Below are positions 6,031-13,828 of a stretch of 13,828 bases of DNA, one piece after another. The translations under genes and the position numbers were made by a program. The stretch's first letter is position 1. Each line of letters opens with the position of its first letter. The stretch spans positions 1-13,828 of the forward strand of contig JBGPYM010000061.1 of assembly GCA_041493205.1 (NCBI GenBank), in the 5' to 3' direction. The DNA comes from JBGPYM01 sp041493205 (GTDB lineage Bacteria; Bacteroidota; Ignavibacteria; UBA10030; UBA6906). The notes below the pieces were generated by a model that saw only the letters and a list, made by a program, of their open reading frames with translations, was not told the origin of the DNA and ran no database searches.

Positions 6031-8307
6031 ATGGCGCGGTTCACTTTGGTGCTGCTGATTCTGGGGGCTGCGCTTTCCGGACTTGAGCGGCACCCTTCCC
6101 CGGCGGCGGGGCACCCCTCGACCGCAGCCTCCCCCCTCCCCGCTTCCACCGGCACCCTCACCGTTTTTGACAGCCTGAACACGCAATTTGACGATTACAC
6201 CTGGCCAACGGAAGCCGGCAAGATCGTCACGTCGACGTTTGGCGAGTTCCGCCGGACGCACTTCCATGGCGGCATCGACATCAGCAGCGGCGAGATGACC
6301 GGCTACAAGGTCTATGCAGCCCGCGATGGGTATGTGTCGCGCGTCCGGATTGCCCCCACAGGCTACGGCAAAATGCTCTTCGTACGCCATCCCGACGGGT
6401 ACACGACGACGTACGCCCACCTTCAGAAATTCGCACCGGCAATCAACGCGCGCGCGACGGCAGAACAGCAGCGCCGGGAATGCTACGCAATCGATTTCGC
6501 GTGCGCACCGGGAGATTTTCCGGTCCGCAAAGGGGATCTGATCGCTTTCAGCGGCGAGACCGGGACCGGCTCGCCGCACCTCCACTTCGAGATACGGGAC
6601 AGGCGGATGAATCCGCTCAATCCGTTCCTGGCCCCCATGCTCCGCGTCCATGATACGATGGCGCCGACGATCCGCCGGATCGCCGTCCTCCCCGCCAGGC
6701 CGGGATCGACCGTGGACGGGCGGGAAGGCGTGCTTATTTCCAGCGTGCGCAGTTCCGGCGGGCACCGTTCCGTCCTGCCGCATCCGATCGTCATCACCGG
6801 CGCGGCGGGATTCGCCGTCGATGCGCGGGACAATATCAACGGCAGCCGGTTCCGGAACGGAACCTACGGAAATTCCCTCTTCATCGACGGCACGCCGGTC
6901 TTCGACGTCCGGCTCAACAGGACGCCCGCGCGCCAGGCGCACGAAATCGGTCTCTACTACGATGAACCGCTGCTGGAAGACCATAGGGGCAGATTTGAAA
7001 AGCTGTTCATGGACTTGCCGAACGACCTTCCGTTTTATGCGCCCCGGGCCGATGCGGCAGGGATCGTGGACGGAAGCACGCTCTCACAGGGTGCGCACTC
7101 GTTCACCATCGTGACCACTGATTTCAACGGTAACGCCGCACAGGTATCGGGAACTCTGATTGTCTCACATGCGCCGGAGTTCACCGCCGAAAGGAGGGGG
7201 GACGATGTTCTCGTCCACTTCTTCGAGCCGGGGGGCATGCGTCGAGTCGTCGTCGCGACGCGGACGATCGCATCCCCATGGCTGTACCGGACGTACGTGC
7301 CCGCGTTCACTGACACAGCGGCGACCATGACCGTCCCCCTCCCGGGCGGAAGGGCCGACTACATCAAAGTAACGGCGGAGAATAACTGGGGGGTCGTTTC
7401 GTCTCCACGGATCATCATGGGAGCCGCCCCCCCAGGCCCCGTGGCGGGCATGAGGCTCGCGTGCGATCCGCGGGAAGATGGGGTTTTTGTCCGTGCCGCG
7501 TGCGATGGCGTCTTCACCTCGCCTCCCTCTGTTACTGTCACCGAAGGGGATGCACGATTCACCGTCGTAATGGTTCCTGCCGATGCCGACGAGTACAGGG
7601 GCTGGTTCAGGCCCGGCACGGCCTATCGCGGCAACCGGGTGTTCAGCGCGGAGGCGGCCGTCAACGGGCGGCCCGCACGAGCCGGTGCGGCCGTCGAGCT
7701 CTATCCGGTCATTCCGCTCACTGCCGGGACGCTCGAGCTCGACGGCGGGCGGCTCAGGGTCGGATACGATTCCCTCTCCGTTCTGAAGCCCCTCTTCCTC
7801 CGGTATGCGAAGTCTGTGACTCCCGATGGGACCGTGTATACGCTCACCCCGGAGGCGGTAATTCTCCGTGACGGCCTGACCGTGTCGATCGCCGACAGTG
7901 CGGGCGGGCACCGCGGTCTCTTCTTCCGGAACGGGGGACAATGGGAATTCATCGGGGGCGGGGAATCCGGACTCGCGACCGGAACGATGACGCGCACCCT
8001 TGGCGAGGTTGCGCTGCTGACCGATGACGCGCCGCCGGTTGTCTCGCTGATCAGTATCACCGGGACCTCCGGGCGCAGGCCGGTCATCCGGTTCCGCTTC
8101 AACGACGCAATGGCCGGAATTGAATATGACGACCTAAAGGCGTACATTGACAACGCTGTCGTGATCCCGGAAATCGACGGCGAACACCACAGGGCGCTGT
8201 TGCAGCCCCCTGAACCCCTCGAGCGCGGTTCCCACCAGCTGACGATCCACCTCAAAGACCGGATGGGCAATGCGACGACGGCGGAGCGGCGGTTCGTCCT
8301 CCGGTAA
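6031..8307 (+). CDS. Exported M23 (LytM-type) metallopeptidase with long beta-rich C-terminus
   Basis: A 758-residue protein with a hydrophobic N-terminus (FTLVLLILGAALSG, 4-17) that looks like a signal peptide, so it should act in the periplasm. The M23 domain (about 60-205) has HGGID (zinc ligands His79, Asp83), TTTYAHL (His130) and SPHLHFEIRD (His183, zinc ligand His185). All LytM catalytic residues are therefore present and peptidoglycan endopeptidase activity is plausible. Between His130 and His183 there is an insertion with two cysteines (151, 158) that could pair after export. Residues about 210-758 are long, Gly/Thr/Val-rich and probably several Ig-like beta domains. The last ends DRMGNATTAERRFVLR, typical of such domains in FCB-group proteins. 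There is no sorting-tail motif or transmembrane anchor. The start is 6 nt after parA, with a GGGG very close to the ATG. The natural substrate (wall crosslinks or other peptides) is not shown. Confidence 0.88.
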   Translation: MARFTLVLLILGAALSGLERHPSPAAGHPSTAASPLPASTGTLTVFDSLNTQFDDYTWPTEAGKIVTSTFGEFRRTHFHGGIDISSGEMTGYKVYAARDGYVSRVRIAPTGYGKMLFVRHPDGYTTTYAHLQKFAPAINARATAEQQRRECYAIDFACAPGDFPVRKGDLIAFSGETGTGSPHLHFEIRDRRMNPLNPFLAPMLRVHDTMAPTIRRIAVLPARPGSTVDGREGVLISSVRSSGGHRSVLPHPIVITGAAGFAVDARDNINGSRFRNGTYGNSLFIDGTPVFDVRLNRTPARQAHEIGLYYDEPLLEDHRGRFEKLFMDLPNDLPFYAPRADAAGIVDGSTLSQGAHSFTIVTTDFNGNAAQVSGTLIVSHAPEFTAERRGDDVLVHFFEPGGMRRVVVATRTIASPWLYRTYVPAFTDTAATMTVPLPGGRADYIKVTAENNWGVVSSPRIIMGAAPPGPVAGMRLACDPREDGVFVRAACDGVFTSPPSVTVTEGDARFTVVMVPADADEYRGWFRPGTAYRGNRVFSAEAAVNGRPARAGAAVELYPVIPLTAGTLELDGGRLRVGYDSLSVLKPLFLRYAKSVTPDGTVYTLTPEAVILRDGLTVSIADSAGGHRGLFFRNGGQWEFIGGGESGLATGTMTRTLGEVALLTDDAPPVVSLISITGTSGRRPVIRFRFNDAMAGIEYDDLKAYIDNAVVIPEIDGEHHRALLQPPEPLERGSHQLTIHLKDRMGNATTAERRFVLR

Positions 8308-8341
8308 TCCCCCCGTCGGTTTCACGCAACCATCAGATCCC

Positions 8342-8345
8342 GGAG
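8342..8345 (+). promoter_or_regulatory. Ribosome binding site supporting the valS GTG start
   Basis: GGAG at 8342-8345 stands 7 nt before the GTG at 8353. No ATG precedes the conserved ValRS N-terminal region in frame, so the GTG start is well supported. The 45 nt between the M23 gene and valS hold no clear promoter or terminator. Confidence 0.65.
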
Positions 8346-8352
8346 CTCCACC

Positions 8353-11106
8353 GTGTCCGACCCGCAGACGCCGGCATCTCCGGCGAAGGTTTATTCGCCG
8401 CGCGATGTTGAACTGAAATGGTATTCCCGCTGGGAACGCTCCGGCTATTTTCACGCCGTCGTCAATCCCTCGAAGCCGGCGTACACCATTGTCATACCCC
8501 CGCCCAACGTGACGGGTGTGCTTCACATGGGGCACATCCTGAACAACACGCTCCAGGATGCACTGATCCGCTATAAACGCATGACCGGGTTTGAGGCGTG
8601 CTGGATCCCCGGCATGGACCACGCCGGCATTGCCACGCAGGCGGTGGTGGAGCGCTCACTTTCGAAGGAAGGGAAAACGCGCCACGATCTGGGGCGCGAG
8701 AAATTCATCCAACGCGTATGGAAGTGGAAGGAAGAGTACGGCGGTGTGATCGTCAGGCAGCTCCGCACCCTGGGCGCCTCCTGCGACTGGGAGCGGGAGA
8801 AGTTTACGATGGACGAAACCCTCTCGGCCGCCGTGCGCGAGGTGTTTGTCCGGCTGTACGAAGAGGGGCTGATCTACCGCGGGAAATACATCGTCAACTG
8901 GTGCCCCAAAGACCACACCGCGATCAGCGACGACGAAGTCAATCACGCAGAGCAGCAGGGAAAACTCTATTACATCCGGTACCCCCTCTCCGGGCCGGGG
9001 AAACGGCACATCACGGTCGCCACCACCCGCCCCGAGACGCTTCTGGGCGACACGGCCGTTGCGGTGAACCCGAAAGACGAACGTTTTACTCCCCTGGTCG
9101 GATCAGAAGCCATCCTCCCTCTTGCCGGGCGGACAATTCCGGTCATTGCCGATGATTTTGTCGATCCCGCATTCGGGACCGGCATCGTGAAAGTCACGCC
9201 TGCCCATGATCCCAACGACTACTGGATCGGGCAGCGGCACAACCTCCCGCAGATCAATATCTTCGACGTCTCCGCGGCACTGAACGAGAACGTCCCGGAG
9301 AAATACCGGGGGATGGACCGGTTCGACGCACGCAAGGCAGTCCTTGCCGACCTTGAAGCGGCGGGACTCCTGGAGAAGACCGAAGACCATGTCAACAGCG
9401 TGGGGCGGTGCTACCGGTGCGAGACAATCATCGAACCCTATCTTTCGGATCAGTGGTTTGTGAAGATGAAGCCGCTGGCCGGTCCCGCGCTTGACGTGGT
9501 GACCAACGGAACCATCCGGTTCTACCCCGAGCGCTGGACAAAGGTGTACGAGAACTGGCTGAACAACATCCGTGACTGGTGCATCTCGCGACAACTCTGG
9601 TGGGGGCACCGGATACCCGTCTGGTATTGCGTCGGTGACGGGCACTGCATGCTGGAATGCAAACAGCCGATCGTCAGCCGCACAACACCGGAACGGTGTC
9701 CTCATTGCGGCAGCACCAACCTGCGTCAGGATGAAGATGTCCTCGATACATGGTTCTCGTCATGGCTCTGGCCATTTTCCGTACACGACTGGCCGGGACA
9801 GGAAGCCACAGGCAAGGCCGCCGACCTGCGCTACTTTTATCCGACGGACACCCTCGTCACCGCACCGGACATTATCTTCTTCTGGGTGGCACGGATGATC
9901 ATGGCCGGACTCAAGTTCGCCCCCACGTTCACCGGCAGCAGCGATCCCGCGAAAAACATCCCGTTCCGTGACGTCTATTTCACGAGCCTTCTCCGGGACG
10001 AGAAGGGGCGGAAGATGTCGAAATCCCTGGGGAATTCCCCTGATCCGGTCGAGCTGATCGATGAATACGGTGCCGACGCAGTCAGGTTTACCATGCTGTA
10101 TCTTGCCCCGCTGGGTCAGGACGTCGTGTATGCCAGTGAGAAGAACGAGCTGGGGCGGAATTTCGCCAACAAGGTCTGGAACGCGGGACGCTTTCTGCTG
10201 ATGAACCGCGACCAGACGGGCGAAGCGCCGCCGGCTGCGGGAATAAATACGGACCATGCCGATCTCGCCGACCGGTGGATCCTCTCACGCCTCCATACGA
10301 CGCTTGAAGAAGTGCGATCGGCGGTTGCTGCCTACGAGATGAGCAGGATGGCGAAGACGGTCTATGATTTCCTCTGGCACGATTTCTGCGACTGGTACCT
10401 CGAGATGATCAAGTCGCGACTGTACGGCGATGAGCCGGCCGCCGTGAAGAAGGCGGTGGTGAGCCGGGCCCTGGGCGTCTACGACGCCGCGCTTCGCCTG
10501 CTCCATCCGCTGATGCCCTTCATTACGGAGGAATTGTGGCAGACGATCCGCGCGCGGGAAGATTCGGTAACCATCATGCAGTCAAGGATTCCGGATCTCG
10601 ACCCCGCCATGATCGACCGCGATGTCGAGCGGCAAATGACGTTCGTTCAGAACATCATCGAAGCGGTGCGGAACATCCGCGGCGAGATGTCGATCCCTCC
10701 CTCGCGGGAGATCACGCTTGCGATGAAAACCGGCGTGGCGCACCCTCCCGCGGCGCTCCGGCTGTACGAAGGCTACCTTCAGCGGCTCGCGCGCGTCACC
10801 TCCCTTTCGTTTCTCGATGGAACCGCGCGCCCGCGCATGGCGGCTGCAGCGGTCGTCGACGGCGAAGAGCTGTTTGTCCCGCTTGAAGGCCTGATTGATA
10901 TCGGACTCGAACGCGCGCGGTTGCAGAAAGAAATCGACAGGATCGCGGCAATGTTGAACGGGATCCGTGCAAAGCTGTTGAATGCCAGCTTCACCGCCAA
11001 AGCCCCGCCGGATGTCGTCGCACGTGAGCGAGAGAAAGAGTCGGCATTCGAGACGACAATGACAAAATTGATGCGAAGCATGGAGCAACTCAGCGACGGG
11101 GCGTGA
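8353..11106 (+). CDS. valS: Valyl-tRNA synthetase
   Basis: Charges tRNA-Val with valine in the cytosol and edits mischarged Thr. The 917 residues match a full-length bacterial class Ia ValRS. Visible in order: YSPRDVELKWYSRWERSGYF (14-33); the HIGH-type motif PPNVTGVLHMGHIL (50-63, HMGH at 58-61); the editing (CP1) domain with VATTRPETLLGDTAVAVNP and GTGIVKVTPAHDPNDY; a Cys-rich zinc-type module with CYRCET and later CPHCG; ISRQLWWGHRIPVWYC; VLDTWFSSWLWPFS; KMSKSLGN (KMSKS at 554-558); the anticodon-binding helical domain with VYDFLWHDFCDWYLEM; and a C-terminal coiled coil (about 855-915) rich in Lys/Arg/Glu. Nothing is missing. It starts at GTG with a good GGAG. It probably forms part of the same plus-strand block as its neighbours. 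No T-box or tRNA-like leader is present in the short gap upstream. Confidence 0.98.
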   Translation: MSDPQTPASPAKVYSPRDVELKWYSRWERSGYFHAVVNPSKPAYTIVIPPPNVTGVLHMGHILNNTLQDALIRYKRMTGFEACWIPGMDHAGIATQAVVERSLSKEGKTRHDLGREKFIQRVWKWKEEYGGVIVRQLRTLGASCDWEREKFTMDETLSAAVREVFVRLYEEGLIYRGKYIVNWCPKDHTAISDDEVNHAEQQGKLYYIRYPLSGPGKRHITVATTRPETLLGDTAVAVNPKDERFTPLVGSEAILPLAGRTIPVIADDFVDPAFGTGIVKVTPAHDPNDYWIGQRHNLPQINIFDVSAALNENVPEKYRGMDRFDARKAVLADLEAAGLLEKTEDHVNSVGRCYRCETIIEPYLSDQWFVKMKPLAGPALDVVTNGTIRFYPERWTKVYENWLNNIRDWCISRQLWWGHRIPVWYCVGDGHCMLECKQPIVSRTTPERCPHCGSTNLRQDEDVLDTWFSSWLWPFSVHDWPGQEATGKAADLRYFYPTDTLVTAPDIIFFWVARMIMAGLKFAPTFTGSSDPAKNIPFRDVYFTSLLRDEKGRKMSKSLGNSPDPVELIDEYGADAVRFTMLYLAPLGQDVVYASEKNELGRNFANKVWNAGRFLLMNRDQTGEAPPAAGINTDHADLADRWILSRLHTTLEEVRSAVAAYEMSRMAKTVYDFLWHDFCDWYLEMIKSRLYGDEPAAVKKAVVSRALGVYDAALRLLHPLMPFITEELWQTIRAREDSVTIMQSRIPDLDPAMIDRDVERQMTFVQNIIEAVRNIRGEMSIPPSREITLAMKTGVAHPPAALRLYEGYLQRLARVTSLSFLDGTARPRMAAAAVVDGEELFVPLEGLIDIGLERARLQKEIDRIAAMLNGIRAKLLNASFTAKAPPDVVAREREKESAFETTMTKLMRSMEQLSDGA

Positions 11107-11114
11107 ACCCAACG

Positions 11115-11143
11115 TTGAGCGCCGGACAGATATTCATTATTCA
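11115..11143 (+). promoter_or_regulatory. Weak candidate promoter before the M28 peptidase gene
   Basis: TTGAGC (11115-11120), a 17-nt spacer and TATTCA (11138-11143) in the 56-nt gap after valS. The -10 match is poor (3 of 6), so read-through from valS is at least as likely. No terminator hairpin is seen in the gap. Confidence 0.25.
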
Positions 11144-11162
11144 CTGACGGAGAACCCCAACC

Positions 11163-12785
11163 ATGAAACGACTCCTCTTCTTTGTTACGATCGCGCTCTG
11201 TCTTCCGTTCACCCCCCTCCTCGGGCAGCCCGGACCATCCGGCCGCCCAGCGGGGCGGTCCGAGAAGATCGACTCTGCTGCCGTCGCTCAGATCATCGAC
11301 GAAGGCATGCACCGGTCGCAGGCCATGAACACCCTGAGCTGGCTGACCGACGTCTGCGGAGGGCGCCTGACGATGTCGCCCGGCTACAAGAAGGCGGTTG
11401 AGTGGACATTGCACACGATGAAGGACTGGGGCCTTGATAACGTGCACCGTGAGGGATGGGGTCCGTTCGGCAAGGGATGGTCCCTCCGCAGGTTCTCCGC
11501 AAACGTCATCGAGCCGATTCCCTTTCCGCTGCTTGCATATCCGAAGGCCTGGTCGCCCGGAACCGACGGACTGTTGAAGGGGGATGTCGTCTATCTGAAT
11601 GCGCAATCCGACAGCGCACTCGACACGTTCAAGGGAACGCTCAAGGGAAAAATCGTTCTTCTCGGGGCGGAGCAGTCGCTGAAGGCCCACTTTGAACCCG
11701 AGGCAATGCGCGTCGCAGACTCGTCCCTGCTGTTCATGGCCAACGCCGATGCAGAAACCCCGCGGCGCGGCGGTCGCCGTCAGGCAAATGTGACGCCGGA
11801 TGCCCGGCGGACTGCGCAGCTTGAAGCCAGAAAGTTTTCGCTCTGTGTGTCGGAAGATGCCGCGGCAGTCCTGACCCCCAGCCGCGGCGACGACGGGACC
11901 ATCTTTGTGCAGGGTGCATCAGTGCCGCTTCGTCCCGAAGATACTTCGATTGCCACCCGGCCGCGTGTGCAGGACCTGAAGGCACCCGAGACAATCCCGC
12001 AGCTCGCGGTCTCCGCGGAGCATTTCAACCGCCTGGTCCGGTTGATTGCCAAAGGTCAGAAAGTGCGGATGGAGCTGATGATGGACGTGACGTTCACCCG
12101 TGAAGACTCTGCATACAACGTGATCGGAGAAATACAGGGAACCGATCTGAAGAACGAGCTCGTGATGATCGGCGGCCACCTCGATTCGTGGCACGGCGGC
12201 ACCGGTGCGACGGACGACGGCACGGGTGCGACCGCGGCGCTTGAGGCGATTCGCATCCTGAAGACCCTCGGCCTCAAACCCCGGCGGACGATCAGGGTCG
12301 GGCTCTGGTCTGCGGAAGAGCAGGGACTCCTCGGATCGCGCGCCTATGTGCGTGCGCACTTCGGATCCCGCGCCGGCGACACCCCTGCCGGCGAGGTCAC
12401 ACTGACGCCGGAAGGGGAGCAGTTCTGTGCGTATTTCAATAACGACAACGGGACCGGCAAGGTCCGCGGCGTGTATCTCCAGGGGAACGAGGCTGTCCGG
12501 CCTATATTCCGGGCCTGGCTCGCGCCGTTCCGTTCCCTTGGTGCATCCACCACGTCACTCCTCTCCACAGGGAGCACGGATCATGTGTCGTTCGACGGGA
12601 TCGGTTTGCCCGCGTTCCAGTGGATCCAGGACCCGATCGAATACGGGGCGCGCACGTGGCACTCCACGATGGATGTGTATGACCGTGTACAGGAAGAAGA
12701 CCTGAAGCAGGCGTCCGTCGTCATGGCGGCATTTGCCTACGACGCCGCTATGAGGGACGAGAAGCTGCCACGGAAACCTCGATAG
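11163..12785 (+). CDS. Secreted M28-family zinc peptidase with PA-like domain
   Basis: The 540-residue product has a clear signal peptide (KRLLFFVTIALCLPFTPLLG, residues 2-21, cleavage near Gly21-Gln22), so it acts outside the cytoplasm. A protease-associated-like region (about 115-265) with GKIVLLG is inserted before the catalytic domain. The di-zinc M28 site is complete: GGHLDSW (His339), ATDDGTG (bridging Asp351), WSAEEQG (catalytic Glu385, ligand Glu386), YFNNDNGTG (Asp428) and WHSTMD (His500). These align with the ligands of Aeromonas leucine aminopeptidase. The likely role is an aminopeptidase or carboxypeptidase that trims peptides for nutrition; exact specificity cannot be read. A basic stretch (PRRGGRRQANVTPDARRTAQ, 200-219) interrupts the PA region and is probably an exposed loop. 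The ribosome site GGAGA lies 9 nt before the ATG. The next gene starts 6 nt after the stop, so the two are probably co-transcribed. Confidence 0.92.
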   Translation: MKRLLFFVTIALCLPFTPLLGQPGPSGRPAGRSEKIDSAAVAQIIDEGMHRSQAMNTLSWLTDVCGGRLTMSPGYKKAVEWTLHTMKDWGLDNVHREGWGPFGKGWSLRRFSANVIEPIPFPLLAYPKAWSPGTDGLLKGDVVYLNAQSDSALDTFKGTLKGKIVLLGAEQSLKAHFEPEAMRVADSSLLFMANADAETPRRGGRRQANVTPDARRTAQLEARKFSLCVSEDAAAVLTPSRGDDGTIFVQGASVPLRPEDTSIATRPRVQDLKAPETIPQLAVSAEHFNRLVRLIAKGQKVRMELMMDVTFTREDSAYNVIGEIQGTDLKNELVMIGGHLDSWHGGTGATDDGTGATAALEAIRILKTLGLKPRRTIRVGLWSAEEQGLLGSRAYVRAHFGSRAGDTPAGEVTLTPEGEQFCAYFNNDNGTGKVRGVYLQGNEAVRPIFRAWLAPFRSLGASTTSLLSTGSTDHVSFDGIGLPAFQWIQDPIEYGARTWHSTMDVYDRVQEEDLKQASVVMAAFAYDAAMRDEKLPRKPR

Positions 12786-12791
12786 CAGACG

Positions 12792-13828
12792 ATGCAGGAA
12801 CTATTCAGCCGGGTAACGGGCGATGACCTGACGGCGTTGCGTGCCATCGCTGGTGACGCGCATGTGCTTACCGACGATGAATCGCGCGGCGCGTACGGGC
12901 ATGATGAGACGGAAGACCTGGCGTTTGCTCCGGAGGTGGTGGTCAGGCCTGCCGACGCGGAACAGATTGCCGGCATACTCCGCCTCGCATCACGGCGCAG
13001 ACTCCCGGTCACCCCGCGGGGTGGGGGAACCGGACTTTCAGGAGGCGCGTTGCCGGTGTTCGGCGGCATCATTCTCTCACTCGAACGGCTGAACAGGATT
13101 ATTGCGATTGACACCCGGAATCAGCAGGCCGAGGTGGAGCCGGGCGTCATCACCCAGAAATTCCAGGAGGAGGTGGAAGCGGCGGGACTTTTCTATCCGC
13201 CCGATCCTGCCTCGCGGGGGAGCTGCCAGCTCGGAGGCAACCTTGCAGAATGTGCCGGCGGTCCCCGTGCCGTGAAGTACGGGGTCACGAAGGATTACGT
13301 GCTCGGCATCGAGGCGGTGCTGCCGTCAGGCGAAATCATCCGTCCCGGGGCCAGGGTGTTGAAAAACGTATCCGGGTACAATCTCACTCAGCTCATCATC
13401 GGCAGCGAGGGAACCCTCGCGGTCATCACGAAGATCCTCTTCCGCCTCATCCCTCTCCCCCGCCACCGTCAGATCATGCTCGCGGCATTCGACAAGCTAG
13501 AAGACGCCGCCGCGGCGGTGGCCGGAATTTTTCAGGAAGGGATCACCCCTTCAGCGCTCGAATTCATGGAGCGGGCGGCGGTGAAGGCGGCAGAGGAGCG
13601 TCAGGCCAAGGTTTTCCCGAATGGCAACGCCGGGGCGCAGCTCTTTATAGAGGTGGACGGCAACCACGAGGCGGCGCTTGCGGAGGATGTGGCGGCCATA
13701 GCAGGCGTGGTGGAGAAGCACGGAGCAATCGATGTGTTGCTCGCAGACGACCGCCAAAAGGTCGCCGACGTCTGGGCGCTCAGGCGCGGCATCGGGGAGG
13801 CGGTCAAGTCGATCTCCGCCTACAAGGA
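12792..13828 (+). CDS. FAD-linked oxidase, GlcD type (3' end cut by window)
   Basis: The 345 complete codons visible, with no in-frame stop, are the N-terminal three quarters of a protein of the GlcD/D-lactate dehydrogenase family (usually about 460-480 residues). These flavoenzymes oxidise 2-hydroxy acids such as glycolate or D-lactate to 2-oxo acids. The PCMH-type FAD domain shows EVVVRPADAEQIAGILRLA (48-66), the pyrophosphate loop PRGGGTGLSGGALP (75-88), GGNLAECAGGPRAVKYG (148-164), KNVSGYNLTQLIIGSEGTLA (191-210), and then the start of the C-terminal oxidase domain (from about 222). The common AENAGG motif reads AECAGG here. The start ATG is 6 nt after the M28 stop with a weak ribosome site. 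Whether glcE/glcF-like partners follow lies beyond the window. Substrate is uncertain: glycolate, D-lactate and 2-hydroxyglutarate are all possible. Confidence 0.9.
   Translation, partial: MQELFSRVTGDDLTALRAIAGDAHVLTDDESRGAYGHDETEDLAFAPEVVVRPADAEQIAGILRLASRRRLPVTPRGGGTGLSGGALPVFGGIILSLERLNRIIAIDTRNQQAEVEPGVITQKFQEEVEAAGLFYPPDPASRGSCQLGGNLAECAGGPRAVKYGVTKDYVLGIEAVLPSGEIIRPGARVLKNVSGYNLTQLIIGSEGTLAVITKILFRLIPLPRHRQIMLAAFDKLEDAAAAVAGIFQEGITPSALEFMERAAVKAAEERQAKVFPNGNAGAQLFIEVDGNHEAALAEDVAAIAGVVEKHGAIDVLLADDRQKVADVWALRRGIGEAVKSISAYK

Noticed and set aside
5464..6984. Long antisense open frame (506 codons) across parA and the M23 gene
   Set aside because: It is opposite two clearly conserved genes and its translation is a His/Arg/Gly/Asp-rich composition typical of GC-rich shadow frames, with no domain or start signal.
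1..13828. Mobile element, defence system, CRISPR array or biosynthetic cluster
   Set aside because: All coding space is filled by recognisable housekeeping genes in good order; no transposase, integrase, repeat-spacer array, toxin-antitoxin pair or tRNA was seen, and no gap exceeds about 180 bp.

Overview
The window is a stretch of ordinary, GC-rich bacterial chromosome holding eleven protein genes, two of them cut by the window ends. I see no rRNA, tRNA, CRISPR array, transposase, phage or plasmid gene. The gene set (EF-P next to AccB, a small lipoprotein, exported M23 and M28 peptidases, an orphan cytosolic sensor kinase) and the EF-P loop sequence PGNWRAF, which resembles the PGNLRAF I recall from Chlorobium, suggest a high-GC member of the Bacteroidota/Chlorobiota (FCB) group, perhaps an Ignavibacteria-like lineage. 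That assignment is inference. The promoters that can be read look like the classical TTGACA / 17 bp / TATAAT type, not the -33/-7 elements of Bacteroidia.

Layout. Left block (1-3365): accB (cut at its biotinyl-lysine codon) and efp form a minus-strand operon with a good promoter upstream of efp. A short lipoprotein gene diverges from efp and appears to be transcribed from its own first base (leaderless). It converges on a double-GAF histidine kinase, and the gap between them is filled by a cluster of perfect and near-perfect palindromes that supplies the TAG stop codons of both genes. Centre (3373-4543): purM (GTG start) lies immediately upstream of the kinase on the minus strand and probably drives it. 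A 175-bp divergent region carries a purM promoter and a promoter for the right-hand block.

Right block (4544-13828), all plus strand: a YcgM/FAHD1-type fumarylacetoacetate hydrolase-family enzyme, an orphan ParA ATPase and an exported LytM-type M23 protein are packed with gaps of 5 and 6 nt. Next come valS (GTG start, 45 nt later), a secreted M28 peptidase (56 nt later) and, 6 nt after it, a GlcD-type FAD-linked oxidase that runs off the window.

The genes serve core functions: fatty acid synthesis (accB), translation (efp, valS), purine synthesis (purM), metabolite repair or 2-oxoacid handling (FAH, GlcD), cell-wall hydrolysis (M23) and extracytoplasmic peptide degradation (M28). I find no convincing undescribed system. 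The points worth a second look are the EF-P with Asn at the normally modified tip, the leaderless lipoprotein promoter, the palindrome cluster shared by two convergent gene ends, and the tight FAH-ParA-M23 cluster.
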